From Acidisoma silvae (GTDB lineage: Bacteria > Pseudomonadota > Alphaproteobacteria > Acetobacterales > Acetobacteraceae), in the NCBI RefSeq assembly GCF_020618775.1, contig NZ_JAESVB010000016.1, positions 1 to 64,000 on the forward strand: 64,000 nucleotides of DNA, in the 5' to 3' direction. Both the position numbers and the translations under genes were made by a program. Each line of letters begins with the position of its first letter. The stretch's first letter is position 1. This document shows, in pieces, positions 38,662 to 47,997 of this stretch. The notes beneath the pieces were generated by a model. That model was given only the letters and a program-made list of their open reading frames with translations, was not told where the DNA came from and made no database searches.

Positions 38662-38673
38662 CTGTGATCACAG
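38662..38673. promoter_or_regulatory. Perfect CTGTGATCACAG palindrome upstream of the BKACE gene
   Basis: A 12-bp perfect inverted repeat, 48 bases before the BKACE start and just past the HisD-like stop. It is identical to the one at 37657-37668. Confidence 0.6.
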
Positions 38674-38681
38674 CGTACCTA

Positions 38682-40019
38682 TTATATAGGCGTCGCAGCA
38701 GCTTCCGTCTGAAACGCCGCAGCGCCACCATAGGCCACATTGCCACCGCCGTAACGGCGGACCCGAATATTGGCCTGCTCGCCATGGCCGACAAAGCCTT
38801 CCAGGGCGCAAAGCCGGGAACAATAGCTGCCGATCAGGTTCGACGCCTCGTCGGTCAGAACCTTCTGATAGGTGCAGGTTTTCAAGAACTTACCGACCCA
38901 GAGACCGCCGGTATAGCGGGCCGCCTGTTTGGTCGGCAAAGTATGATTGGTGCCGATCACCTTATCGCCGAAGGCCACATTCGTCCGAGGTCCGAGGAAC
39001 AAGGCTCCATAATTCACCATATGCGCCAGGAAGTAGTCGGGATCAGCCGTCATTACCTGGACATGCTCGAAAGCCAGCCGGTTGGCGACCGCCACCATCT
39101 CATCGGCGCTATCGACGACAATGACGGCGCCATGCCCTTCCCAGGCCTGCCGCGCGATGGCGGCGGTCGGCAGAATTTGCAGCAGGCGGTCAATTTCGCG
39201 CATTGTGTCCCGGGCCAGCGCCTCGGAGGTCGTGAGGAGAATGGCCGGCGAATCCGGACCATGCTCGGCCTGGCCCAGTAGATCGGTGGCGCAGATTTCA
39301 CCGTCGACACTGTCATCCGCGATGACCAAAGTCTCGGTCGGACCAGCAAAAAGATCGATCCCGACGCGCCCGAACAATTGCCGCTTTGCTTCAGCGACAA
39401 AGGCATTGCCGGGCCCAACCAGCATATCGACCGGCGTTATCGACTGCGTGCCCAGCGCCATGGCGGCCACCGCCTGTATGCCGCCCAGGCAATAGACCTC
39501 ATCGGCACCGGCCAAGTGCTGTGCTGCAACGATCGCCGGCGCAGGCTTGCCCTGAAACGGCGGGGCAGATGTGACGATACGCGGCACGCCGGCCACCTTT
39601 GCCGTGATGACGGACATATGGGCCGATGCGAGGAGTGGATATTTGCCACCAGGCACGTAACATCCGGCTGACTGGATCGGGATATTCTTGTGGCCCAGGA
39701 CAACCCCCGGCAAGGTTTCAACCTCAATATCCTGAATGGCACTCCGCTGATGGCGAGCAAAGTTCCGCACCTGCGATTGCGCGAAGGCAATGTCGTCCAA
39801 ATCGCGCTTTGACAGTTGCGACAGGCAGGCTTCGATTTCCTGCTCGGTCAGGCGATAGGACTCACGATCCCATTTATCGAACTGTATCGACAATTCGCGC
39901 ACCGCCGCATCACCACGCTCGGCGACGTCGCTGAGGATTCCTTCGACCGTTTCTCGCACTTTTTTATCTGCCAGAGCGATCCCGCCGAGATCGGCGCCGC
40001 GCTTGAGCCAGCGTTCCAT
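38682..40019 (-). CDS. Histidinol dehydrogenase-like NAD-dependent dehydrogenase (HpsN-like)
   Basis: A ~445-residue HisD-fold enzyme: [54 protein letters not shown], the Gln-His pair in [16 protein letters not shown] and [15 protein letters not shown]. No histidine-biosynthesis gene is near, so it is more likely one of the catabolic paralogues that oxidise a primary alcohol through an aldehyde to an acid, such as HpsN (2,3-dihydroxypropanesulfonate). ATG at 40019 has AAGGTGG upstream; GTG at 40028 is the alternative. It runs into the BKACE gene with a 67-base gap. Confidence 0.83.
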   Translation of the reverse strand: MERWLKRGADLGGIALADKKVRETVEGILSDVAERGDAAVRELSIQFDKWDRESYRLTEQEIEACLSQLSKRDLDDIAFAQSQVRNFARHQRSAIQDIEVETLPGVVLGHKNIPIQSAGCYVPGGKYPLLASAHMSVITAKVAGVPRIVTSAPPFQGKPAPAIVAAQHLAGADEVYCLGGIQAVAAMALGTQSITPVDMLVGPGNAFVAEAKRQLFGRVGIDLFAGPTETLVIADDSVDGEICATDLLGQAEHGPDSPAILLTTSEALARDTMREIDRLLQILPTAAIARQAWEGHGAVIVVDSADEMVAVANRLAFEHVQVMTADPDYFLAHMVNYGALFLGPRTNVAFGDKVIGTNHTLPTKQAARYTGGLWVGKFLKTCTYQKVLTDEASNLIGSYCSRLCALEGFVGHGEQANIRVRRYGGGNVAYGGAAAFQTEAAATPI

Positions 40020-40028
40020 GGCTTCCAC

Positions 40029-40472
40029 CTTATTATTTTGCGCATCAGTTTAATGACCCGAAATACTGTACCGTCAACTGCAATATTGTCCGATGGGCAT
40101 GTCTTACGCAGTGCCGATTTTTCTTGCATCGCAGGAGATTTCTCGGCTCATCGAACCGACCTAACTCAGCTTGACGATGGCATCACCCAAGACGCCGGAC
40201 CCAGCTCTGGCTCCTGGTAAAGCGGCGCTCGCGCCAGCCGAGAGGCATCTCCAGAGAATTGATCTTTCAATTATTTGATTAAACAAAAATATGGTAAGAA
40301 ATACTTTCGTGCCGCTACCTGCATTAGCAAATTCTCTGTCCACAAGTGGACTTAGTCACACCGCCTTTAGAAATCGATTAATCTTTTGCCGGACCCATTG
40401 ATATTGCCCCATAGCGAACACATTTGGTGAAATTGACGATAAGCAAAATCGCAAGGATGTGAGGAGCGCCAA
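40029..40472. other. AT-rich intergenic region without a recognisable gene
   Basis: It should hold the promoter of the HisD-like gene (minus) and of the small hypothetical gene (plus). The only clear element is the inverted repeat GTCCACAAGTGGAC at 40338-40351. No CTGTGATCACAG site is present here. Confidence 0.4.
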
Positions 40473-40745
40473 ATGCCCAATCGTGACCGGGGTGCTAGCC
40501 TGATTTGGCTGCGACGGGGCGAAACGCCCCGCGAAAGTCAGTTTCGCCCTCATGGCGCGTTCTCTCAATCCTATCACGCGGATATCCATGACGCGGTGGA
40601 CGAGGCGATGCGCGTTCTGTCCAGCGGTTTGGCCGATGGCCGCCAGCCCTGGATCCTGTCGCACGGCGCTCTGCTTGATCCGGACGATATTCAGCTGGCC
40701 CATGGCCGGTCATCTCCCCATCTGACCGCCATGGCTCATTACTGA
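40473..40745 (+). CDS. Small hypothetical protein (90 aa)
   Basis: A 90-residue hydrophilic protein with a good GAGGAG ribosome site six bases before the ATG. No signal peptide, membrane segment or family motif is recognisable; the middle (IHDAVDEAMRVLSSGLADGRQPWILSHGALLDPDDI) could form a small alpha/beta domain. It converges on the zinc alcohol dehydrogenase 22 bases later. The ribosome site and codon use favour a real gene, but function is unknown. Confidence 0.5.
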   Translation: MPNRDRGASLIWLRRGETPRESQFRPHGAFSQSYHADIHDAVDEAMRVLSSGLADGRQPWILSHGALLDPDDIQLAHGRSSPHLTAMAHY

Positions 40746-40767
40746 CAAAGACGGTGGTGCCGGAGAC

Positions 40768-41778
40768 TCAGGGCCTGACGATCACCTTGATTTCCCCGGC
40801 CTCGGGTGATTGGCCGATAACCGCAGCGACATCGTCCAGACCGATGGTTTTGGTAACAAGCTTATCAAGTTCCAAGGCGCCGCTCGCGACCAACGCTGCC
40901 GCGCGATCATGCGTAAAAGGATTGAGATAAGCCGGCCGTATCGTGACTTCGTTGACGAGAAGATCAAAAGGCGTGATCGGCACCTCCAGTCCCGCCGGGG
41001 TGACACCGAAAAGAACGAAATTGCCGCCGCGACGCGTCATCGCAATGCCCGTCCGGAGCGTTTCCGGCACACCGGCGCATTCGATTACGACATCCGCGCC
41101 GCCACCCGTCAGATCCCGGACGGCAGAGACCGTGTCCGTTGCAGACGGATCAAAAGCATGGGTCGCGCCGAGGTCCAATGCCATCTGGCGTCGCGAGGCC
41201 TGCCGCGTTATCAGGATGACCTTTGCGGCACCTTCCAGCTTGGCAAGCTGCACCATTAATAGCCCGATGACGCCACCACCCAAAATGGCGACACTGCCGC
41301 CTGATCGTATCTCCGCCTTGTCTATGGCATGCAGACAGCAAGCGAGTGGTTCGGAAAACGCGCCGTGGACGGGGTCCAGATCGGCCGGCAGCAGAAATGC
41401 CTGACCTTCCGGGACCGCAGCATGTTCCGCGAAGCCGCCATCGCGGGTCACGCCGATCGCGGTCAGCCGGGCGCAGAGATTTGGTTGAGCGTTGCGGCAG
41501 GCCGGGCAGATTCCACAGGCGATGTTCGGATCAATCGTCACCAACTCGCCGCCGGAGAAACGCGTCACGCCTTGGCCGATGCTCTCCACGGTGCCGCAGA
41601 ATTCGTGGCCCAGCGTCACCGGGCGGGCGGTGGGATATTCCCCTTTGAACATATGCCGGTCAGAGCCGCAGATCCCGGCTGCCAGAACCTTGACCAGAAT
41701 TTCGCCTGGCCCGGCAATGGGCTTTTCAACGCTACGCGTGGCCATCTCGCTGACCGATTCCAGTCTTGCCGCCTTCAT
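40768..41778 (-). CDS. Zinc-dependent medium-chain alcohol/sorbitol dehydrogenase
   Basis: A ~336-residue MDR enzyme: catalytic-zinc residues in GICGSDRHMFKGE and TLGHEFCGTVE, structural zinc cysteines in CGICPACRNAQPNLC, and the NAD-binding GGGVIGLLMVQLAK. The ATG at 41778 behind GGAGGGAGG is clearly the start; 45 upstream codons are not conserved. It resembles sorbitol, xylitol or threonine dehydrogenases. It follows putA on the same strand (127-base gap). A role in polyol or amino-alcohol oxidation is plausible; substrate unknown. Confidence 0.9.
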   Translation of the reverse strand: MKAARLESVSEMATRSVEKPIAGPGEILVKVLAAGICGSDRHMFKGEYPTARPVTLGHEFCGTVESIGQGVTRFSGGELVTIDPNIACGICPACRNAQPNLCARLTAIGVTRDGGFAEHAAVPEGQAFLLPADLDPVHGAFSEPLACCLHAIDKAEIRSGGSVAILGGGVIGLLMVQLAKLEGAAKVILITRQASRRQMALDLGATHAFDPSATDTVSAVRDLTGGGADVVIECAGVPETLRTGIAMTRRGGNFVLFGVTPAGLEVPITPFDLLVNEVTIRPAYLNPFTHDRAAALVASGALELDKLVTKTIGLDDVAAVIGQSPEAGEIKVIVRP

Positions 41779-41905
41779 TCTCGCCTCCCTCCGTTTGGTC
41801 TTTATTCTTTGCCTGGCACACATCCGCCTGCGGTCCAAGAATGGCGGCAAACATCTTCGCTGTCGATCAGTCCGGCTAAGTGAGAGCACGGCCGGGCGAG
41901 AGTTG

Positions 41906-44900
41906 TCAGTCACCGATCATCATAAGATTGGCATTGCCGCCGGCAGCCGTGGTGTTGATGCTGATGCTCCGCTCCCGCACCAGACATTCGAGCGGATAGT
42001 CTCCGGTCGCGTTGCTTGTGTGAATTGCGATGATCGGGCCGGGCAAGGCAGCAACGCGCTGATTGACCGCAAGCAAGGTTTCGCTGTCACCGTCGTACAA
42101 AATGGCCGAGAAGTCGGCAGCCCAGGGATTTTCTGCCACCTGCACAGAGGCACGAAGATCATCCGGCAGCCCGGCCAAGCTGGCAGAAGCAATTAGCGGG
42201 CGGTTGCCGGTCGCGAGCGCGGCGCGGATCTGTCGCGCTGATTCCAATGCGTCCCGCGCGATGCAGAACACTGTCCCGCGCGCTTCCGTGCCATAGAGAT
42301 TGCGCTCACCCACCGGGCCGGGCAGGTCGCGCTGCCCGCCGAAGACGAAAGCCGCATCGCGCCGCTGCGCCAGGAGCCGGCGGAGATAGAGCGGGCCGCC
42401 GGCTTTGGGGCCTGTGCCTGATAGCCCATGGCCGCCGAAGGGCTGCACGCCGACCACGGCCCCGATGAGGTTGCGATTGACGTAGATATTGCCGGCACTT
42501 GCCAGGGCCGTAACGCGCGCGACCGTTTCATCGATACGGGTATGCAGGCCGAAGGTCAGCGCGAAGCCGGTGGCATTGATATCGGCGATGAGCCTGTCCA
42601 GGCCGTCACGCGGATAGCGCAGAACATGCAGAACCGGGCCGAAGACTTCCCTTTTTAAAATAGCGAGGTTCGGAATGTCGATGATCGTGGGCGCGACGAA
42701 ACTGCCCTGCGCGCAACCGTCCGGCAGCGGCGGCTGATGGATGACGCATCCTGCCGCGCGCATCTCTGCGATATGGTCCGCGATATCGTCGCGCGCCGCG
42801 TCGGTGATGACAGGTCCGATATCCGTCGCCAGCCGATCGGGGTTGCCGATGGACAGTTCTGCCAGAGCGCCGCGCAGCATGGTCAGCGTGCGATCCCCGA
42901 TATCGGCCTGCAAACACAAAACCCTGAGCGCCGAGCACCGCTGGCCCGCACTGTCGAAAGCCGAGACCAGCACATCCGCCACCACCTGCTCGGTCAATGC
43001 GGACGAGTCGACGACCAGCGCGTTTTGTCCGCCGGTCTCCGCGATCAGCGGCACGGGACGGCCATCGGGGTTCAGCCGCTGCGCCAGCACCGCCTGGATC
43101 TGCTTGGCGACGGCGGCGGAGCCGGTGAAGACCACGCCGCAGGTACGCGCATCGGCCACCAACTGCGCGCCAACCTCCCCATGGCCGGGCAGTAGTTGCA
43201 GCGCGTCCTGCGGCACGCCGGCCTCATGCAGCAGAGCAACCGCCTGGGCCGCGATCAGTGGCGTTTCCTCCGCCGGCTTGGCGAGCACGCAATTTCCAGC
43301 GGCGAGCGCTGCCGCAACCTGGCCGGTAAAGATGGCGAGCGGAAAATTCCATGGCGAGATGCAGGTCACGACGCCAAGCGGACCGTAACCCGGTCCATCC
43401 AAGGCGCGCCCCTGTTCGGCATAGTAGCGCAGGAAATCGACGGCCTCCCTGACCTCCGCAATCGCATTGGGCAGGCTTTTACCGGCCTCGCGGATGATGA
43501 GACCGAGCAGTGCTGCCGCTCGCGCCTCCAGCAGATCGGCGGCGCGCATCAGGCAATCGGCCCTTACGCCCGGCGCTGTTGCCGCCCAAGGCCCAGCGGC
43601 TGCCGCCGCACGGGCGAACGCGACATCGACTTGCGACATTGTTGCCTCGACAACATGGCCGACAATGTCGCGCCGATCCGCTGGGTTGCGTACCCGCTGC
43701 GGCGGCGTCTCGGCCCCACTCGCGGGCAAGGCCGTCCATGTCGCTGTAGCACTCGCTCGCAGTGCCTCGGAAAGAGCCAAAAGCTGGCTGTCATTGTTAA
43801 GATCAAGCCCAGTCGAATTGACCCGTTCCGGCATGAAAAGATCGCGAGGCAGTGCAATCCGGTCATGCGGTCGCCCGTCCCCAACCTCGTCCAGCGGATC
43901 CGTGACCAGCCGATCCACGGACACGGTCTTGTCCTGGATGCGATTGACGAAGGAGGAATTGGCGCCGTTTTCCAGCAGCCGGCGGACCAGATAGGCCAGC
44001 AGCGTCTCATGCGTGCCGACAGGCGCATAGATGCGGCAGGGCCGGGCAAGCGTCTCCGCACCCACAACCTCCTCATACAGCGCCTCGCCCATGCCATGCA
44101 GGCATTGAAACTCATATTGCCCGATATGAAAGCCGTCGCCGGCCATGGCATAGATGGCGGCCAGGCTCTGCGCGTTATGGGTCGCGAATTGCGGAAACAC
44201 CGCATCCGGCGCGGCCAGCAGTTTGGCCGCACAGGCGCGGTAGGACAGATCCGTATGGACCTTCCGCGTGAAGACCGGAAAACCGTCCAGCCCGTCGACC
44301 TGCGCGCGCTTGATCTCGCTATCCCAATAGGCGCCCTTGACCAGCCGTATCATCAACCGGTGCCCGCTGCGCCGGCCAAGATCGATGATCCAGTCCAGCA
44401 CATAAGGCGCGCGCTTCTGATAGGCCTGCACCACGAAGCCGATGCCGTCCCAGCCGGTGAGCCCGGCGTCGAAGCACAGCGCCTCCAGCAGATCGAGCGA
44501 CAGGTCCAGCCTGTCAGCTTCTTCGGCATCGATATTGAGGCCGATATCGTAGTGCCGGCATAGCTGCGCCAGCGCCACCAACCTTGGCAGCAGTTCCGCC
44601 ATCACACGATCGCGCTGCGCCCGGCTATAGCGCGGATGCAGTGCGGACAGCTTGATGGAAATCCCAGGCCCCTCATAAATGCCACGGCCCGCTGCCGCCT
44701 TGCCGATGGCGTGAATCGCCGCCTCATAGTCACGGTAATAGCGCGCGGCATCCGTAGCCGTGACGGCGGCCTCCCCCAGCATATCGTAGGAATAGCGAAA
44801 GCCACGCGCTTCCAGCCGGCGGGCATTGCGCAGCGCTTCGGTAATGGTCTGGCCGGTCACGAACTGCTCACCCATCATCCGCATGGCGAGTTCGACGCCA

Positions 44901-45415
44901 TGGCGAATGAGCGGCTCGCCGCCCCGCGCGATCAACCGGGTCAGCGCGGCACCCAAACCTGTCTCATTGACCGTGCCGGTTAGTTTGCCGGTCACCACCA
45001 GCCCCCAGGTCGCGGCATTGACGAAAAGCGAGGATGACTGGCCAAGATGACCACGCCAGTGCCCGGCGCTGATCTTGTCGCGAATCAGCGCATCGCGCGT
45101 GGCATTGTCGGGGATGCGCAGCAGCGCTTCCGCCAGGCACATCAGCGCGACGCCTTCCTGGCTTGAGAGATCATACTCCCGCACCAGCCCTTCCACCGGC
45201 CCTGGACTGCCCTTGGCGCGCAGCGTCTGGACAAGCGCCATCGCAACCGCCCGCGCTTGTGCCGCGACGGTGTCAGGCAGCCTCGCCTCCTCAATCAGGG
45301 CAGCGACGCAACCCGCCTCCGGCGCGCGGTAATGATGGGTGATAGCCGTGCGGAGCGGACTATGCGGCGCCAGGCCTGAGGCGAATTGGCTCAACGGGTC
45401 CGGCACGCTCATCAT
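41906..45415 (-). CDS. putA: Bifunctional proline dehydrogenase / L-glutamate-gamma-semialdehyde dehydrogenase PutA
   Basis: A 1169-residue protein that oxidises proline to glutamate in two steps. Residues ~150-450 are the FAD proline dehydrogenase barrel (GPGISIKLSALHPRYS; RLVKGAYWDSEIKRAQ; FATHNAQSLAAI). Residues ~560-1020 are the NAD P5C dehydrogenase (CISPWNFPLAIFTGQVAAALAAGN; catalytic Cys in SAGQRCSALRVL). A C-terminal ~150-residue domain follows. There is no N-terminal ribbon-helix-helix, so unlike the E. coli enzyme it is not a repressor. It lies at the end of a Dpp-type peptide transporter operon (97-base gap), which would supply proline from peptides (inference). Confidence 0.95.
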   Translation of the reverse strand: MMSVPDPLSQFASGLAPHSPLRTAITHHYRAPEAGCVAALIEEARLPDTVAAQARAVAMALVQTLRAKGSPGPVEGLVREYDLSSQEGVALMCLAEALLRIPDNATRDALIRDKISAGHWRGHLGQSSSLFVNAATWGLVVTGKLTGTVNETGLGAALTRLIARGGEPLIRHGVELAMRMMGEQFVTGQTITEALRNARRLEARGFRYSYDMLGEAAVTATDAARYYRDYEAAIHAIGKAAAGRGIYEGPGISIKLSALHPRYSRAQRDRVMAELLPRLVALAQLCRHYDIGLNIDAEEADRLDLSLDLLEALCFDAGLTGWDGIGFVVQAYQKRAPYVLDWIIDLGRRSGHRLMIRLVKGAYWDSEIKRAQVDGLDGFPVFTRKVHTDLSYRACAAKLLAAPDAVFPQFATHNAQSLAAIYAMAGDGFHIGQYEFQCLHGMGEALYEEVVGAETLARPCRIYAPVGTHETLLAYLVRRLLENGANSSFVNRIQDKTVSVDRLVTDPLDEVGDGRPHDRIALPRDLFMPERVNSTGLDLNNDSQLLALSEALRASATATWTALPASGAETPPQRVRNPADRRDIVGHVVEATMSQVDVAFARAAAAAGPWAATAPGVRADCLMRAADLLEARAAALLGLIIREAGKSLPNAIAEVREAVDFLRYYAEQGRALDGPGYGPLGVVTCISPWNFPLAIFTGQVAAALAAGNCVLAKPAEETPLIAAQAVALLHEAGVPQDALQLLPGHGEVGAQLVADARTCGVVFTGSAAVAKQIQAVLAQRLNPDGRPVPLIAETGGQNALVVDSSALTEQVVADVLVSAFDSAGQRCSALRVLCLQADIGDRTLTMLRGALAELSIGNPDRLATDIGPVITDAARDDIADHIAEMRAAGCVIHQPPLPDGCAQGSFVAPTIIDIPNLAILKREVFGPVLHVLRYPRDGLDRLIADINATGFALTFGLHTRIDETVARVTALASAGNIYVNRNLIGAVVGVQPFGGHGLSGTGPKAGGPLYLRRLLAQRRDAAFVFGGQRDLPGPVGERNLYGTEARGTVFCIARDALESARQIRAALATGNRPLIASASLAGLPDDLRASVQVAENPWAADFSAILYDGDSETLLAVNQRVAALPGPIIAIHTSNATGDYPLECLVRERSISINTTAAGGNANLMMIGD

Positions 45416-45512
45416 CGCATCTCCTCAGGGCAGATTTCATAGAAATACGAGGAAAACCGTCGAAAGCTTTTCGTTCCTTACTGCGCGCAGTAACTGGCAT
45501 TCACGCCCGGTC

Positions 45513-46271
45513 TCAGACCTCTTCCGGGTCTTCCAGTTCCACGCTCAAGGCGCGCAACTCGGTCGTATGCGCATGCTGCGTGCGGCCAGCACGCAGGTTT
45601 TCGGCTGAGATCGTTTCAACCAGATTGCCGCCCTGCATGACACCGATCATCGGGCAAAGATGGGCCACCACCGCCAGATTATGGCTGACCATGACATAGG
45701 TAAGGTTTCTCGACTTTTGCAGAGCAGACAGCAGGTTCAAGACTTCGGCCTGCACGGACACGTCCAGCGCGCTGGTCGGTTCATCGAGCAGCAGAACCTC
45801 GGGCTCGGCCATCAGCGCGCGGGCGATGGCCACGCGCTGGCGCTGGCCACCCGACAATTGATGCGGAAAGCGAAAGCGGACGGTGGACGGGAGAGCGACT
45901 TCGGCCAAAGCACGCAGAATGCGCGTCTCGATGTCGCCAATCCCATGTACCAGCAGCGGTTCGCTCAAGGCGCGGTCGATCGTCTGGCCCGGGTGCAGCG
46001 AGCCGTAAGGGTCCTGAAAGACCATTTGCACGCGGCGAAAGAAGGCGCGGCCGCGTTTGGGCATCAATGCAACGCCGTCGATTTCCATGCGCCCGGTCCA
46101 GTCGGCATTCAATCCGGAGACCGCGCGGAGAATAGTCGATTTGCCCGAACCGCTTTCCCCCACCATGCCGAAACTGCCACCGCGTGGTACGCTGAAGGAT
46201 ACGCCCTTGACGACGTCCTGCGTGCCGAAGCGCACGCGCAGGTTTTCCACGGCGATCATGCTGGCCGTCAT
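45513..46271 (-). CDS. Peptide ABC transporter ATPase, DppF/OppF type
   Basis: A ~252-residue ATPase with Walker A GESGSGKST, signature LSGGQRQRVAIARAL, Walker B LLLDEPTSALD and the SHNLAVVAHLC switch. The ATG at 46271 overlaps the upstream ATPase stop by four bases (ATGA); the longer frame runs back into that gene. The oligopeptide C-terminal tail is short. It is the fifth gene of the peptide transporter set. Confidence 0.92.
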   Translation of the reverse strand: MTASMIAVENLRVRFGTQDVVKGVSFSVPRGGSFGMVGESGSGKSTILRAVSGLNADWTGRMEIDGVALMPKRGRAFFRRVQMVFQDPYGSLHPGQTIDRALSEPLLVHGIGDIETRILRALAEVALPSTVRFRFPHQLSGGQRQRVAIARALMAEPEVLLLDEPTSALDVSVQAEVLNLLSALQKSRNLTYVMVSHNLAVVAHLCPMIGVMQGGNLVETISAENLRAGRTQHAHTTELRALSVELEDPEEV

Positions 46272-47101
46272 TGCGGCGCGCTCCAGGCCGGGTCGCGCTT
46301 CAAGACAGAAAGCTGCGGTTTCGGCTTCACCAGGGACGGCAGGCATTCCAGCAGGCCACGGGTATAGGGGTGTTTGGCGCGATGCAGATCGGCCGCCTTT
46401 ACCTCCTCCACAACTCGCCCGGCATACATCACCAGCACGCGGTCGCAGAAATGGCTGACGAGCGGCAGGTCATGACTGATCAGCATCAGCCCCATGCCGC
46501 GCTTTGCCACCAGATCCTCGATCAGCCGCAGGATATCCGCCTGCACGGTCGCATCCAGCGCGCTGGTCGGCTCATCCGCAATCAGCAGTTCGGGGTCCGG
46601 CGCCAGCATCATGGCGATCATGACCCGCTGGCCCATGCCGCCCGAGAGTTCATGCGGATAAAGCCCGGCGACCCTGGCCGGGTCGCGAATGCGCACCTGC
46701 GCCAGCAAATCGATAGCGGCCTTGGTGGCTTGGCGCCGGCTGCCACCCTTATGCGCACGCCAGGCTTCCGCGATCTGCGCGCCCGCCGTCATCACCGGAT
46801 TGAGCGAGTATTTTGGATCCTGCATGATAAGCCCGGCCCGCTTTCCGCGAATACGCCGCAATGCGCCTTCCCGGGCTGACAGCACGTCTATCCCGTCGAA
46901 TTCCAGCTTGTCCGCCGTCACGGTGGCGCTACCCGGCAAAAGCCGCAGGATGGAACGGGCGGTGAGCGACTTGCCTGATCCGCTCTCCCCCACGATGCCC
47001 AGCTTCTCTTGGCCGACGGTGAGGGAGACGCCGCGCACGGCCTCGCTCACACCCTGCGGCGTGCGAAAGCCCACCCGCAGATTATCCATGCGCACCAGCA
47101 T
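46268..47101 (-). CDS. Peptide ABC transporter ATPase, DppD/OppD type
   Basis: A 277-residue ATPase: Walker A GESGSGKSLTARSIL, MQDPKYSLNPVMTAG, signature LSGGMGQRVMIAMML, Walker B LLIADEPTSALDATVQ, and the C-terminal HPYTRGLLECLPSL tail characteristic of OppD/DppD. Its ATG overlaps the stop of the upstream permease gene and its stop overlaps the next start, so the operon is tightly coupled. Confidence 0.93.
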   Translation of the reverse strand: MLVRMDNLRVGFRTPQGVSEAVRGVSLTVGQEKLGIVGESGSGKSLTARSILRLLPGSATVTADKLEFDGIDVLSAREGALRRIRGKRAGLIMQDPKYSLNPVMTAGAQIAEAWRAHKGGSRRQATKAAIDLLAQVRIRDPARVAGLYPHELSGGMGQRVMIAMMLAPDPELLIADEPTSALDATVQADILRLIEDLVAKRGMGLMLISHDLPLVSHFCDRVLVMYAGRVVEEVKAADLHRAKHPYTRGLLECLPSLVKPKPQLSVLKRDPAWSAPQ

Positions 47102-47997
47102 CAGCGCTGCCTCGGGTCAAGCACGTCGCGCAAGCCGTCACCCAGGAGATTGAACGCGAGCGACGCGACGAAAATGGCAATGCCAGGGATGGCCGGCACC
47201 CACCATTGCGCAAGGATGAAGGCGCGGGAGGTCGCGATCATAGTGCCCCATTCGGGCATTGGCGGCTGCGCGCCCATGCCAAGGAAACCAAGCCCCGCCG
47301 CCGTCAGAATGATGCCGCTCATGGAGAGCGTCATGCGGACGATCATACTCGACAGGCAAAGCGGAATGATGTGATGCAGAACGATGCGTGTGCCGGAAGC
47401 GCCTGTCAGCCGCGCGGCCGCGATAAAATCGCTATGCCGTATCGTCAGCGTATCCGCCCGCGCCTGGCGCGCGTAAGGCGGCCAGGCTGTCAGCGCGATG
47501 GCGATGACGGCACTGGTAATGCCGGGCTTCAAGGCGGAGACGAAGGCAAGCGCCAGGATCAACTGCGGCACGGCCAGGAAAACGTCGGTCACGCGCATCA
47601 GCACGCGGTCCGCCCAGCCGCCGGCATAGCCCGCAACGCTGCCGACCAGCAGCCCGATGGGGGCCACCAGAATAACCACGGCCACCACCATGCCGAGCGT
47701 CACGCGCCCGCCATAGAGCAGGCGCGAAAACAGATCGCGGCCCAGTTCATCCGTGCCCAGCCAATGTTGGGCCGAGGGCGGCGCCAACCGCATGGCGAGA
47801 TTCTGCGCACCAGGGTTTTGCGGCGCCAGCAAGGGGGCGAAAACCGCGCCCAGGATGAGAATGACGGCGACCGTCAGGCCGAACATGGCAAGGCCGTTCG
47901 TTCGGAATTGCAGCCAGCGGCGATAGCGCCGCCCCCAGGCCGCTTGGCGCCGCGATGACGGCGCATCCGTCAGCAGCCAATCACGCGTGCTACTCAT
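47101..47997 (-). CDS. Peptide ABC transporter permease, DppC/OppC type
   Basis: A 298-residue permease with a cytoplasmic N-terminus, an OppC-type N-terminal helix (NGLAMFGLTVAVILILGAVFAPLLAP), HWLGTDELGRDLFSRLLYGGR and the EAA loop RIVLHHIIPLCLSSMIVRMTLSMSGIILTAAGLGFLGMG. ATG at 47997 overlaps the DppB stop (ATGA); the longer frame lies inside dppB and is rejected. Confidence 0.93.
   Translation of the reverse strand: MSSTRDWLLTDAPSSRRQAAWGRRYRRWLQFRTNGLAMFGLTVAVILILGAVFAPLLAPQNPGAQNLAMRLAPPSAQHWLGTDELGRDLFSRLLYGGRVTLGMVVAVVILVAPIGLLVGSVAGYAGGWADRVLMRVTDVFLAVPQLILALAFVSALKPGITSAVIAIALTAWPPYARQARADTLTIRHSDFIAAARLTGASGTRIVLHHIIPLCLSSMIVRMTLSMSGIILTAAGLGFLGMGAQPPMPEWGTMIATSRAFILAQWWVPAIPGIAIFVASLAFNLLGDGLRDVLDPRQR

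Noticed and set aside
37657-38673. CRP/FNR-type site
   Set aside because: TGTGA and TCACA are adjacent without the 6-base spacer of CRP sites, and a GntR regulator gene lies in the locus.
43196-44563. A 455-codon plus-strand open frame opposite putA
   Set aside because: It is an antisense shadow of the GC-rich putA coding sequence, with no recognisable domain; putA is unambiguous.
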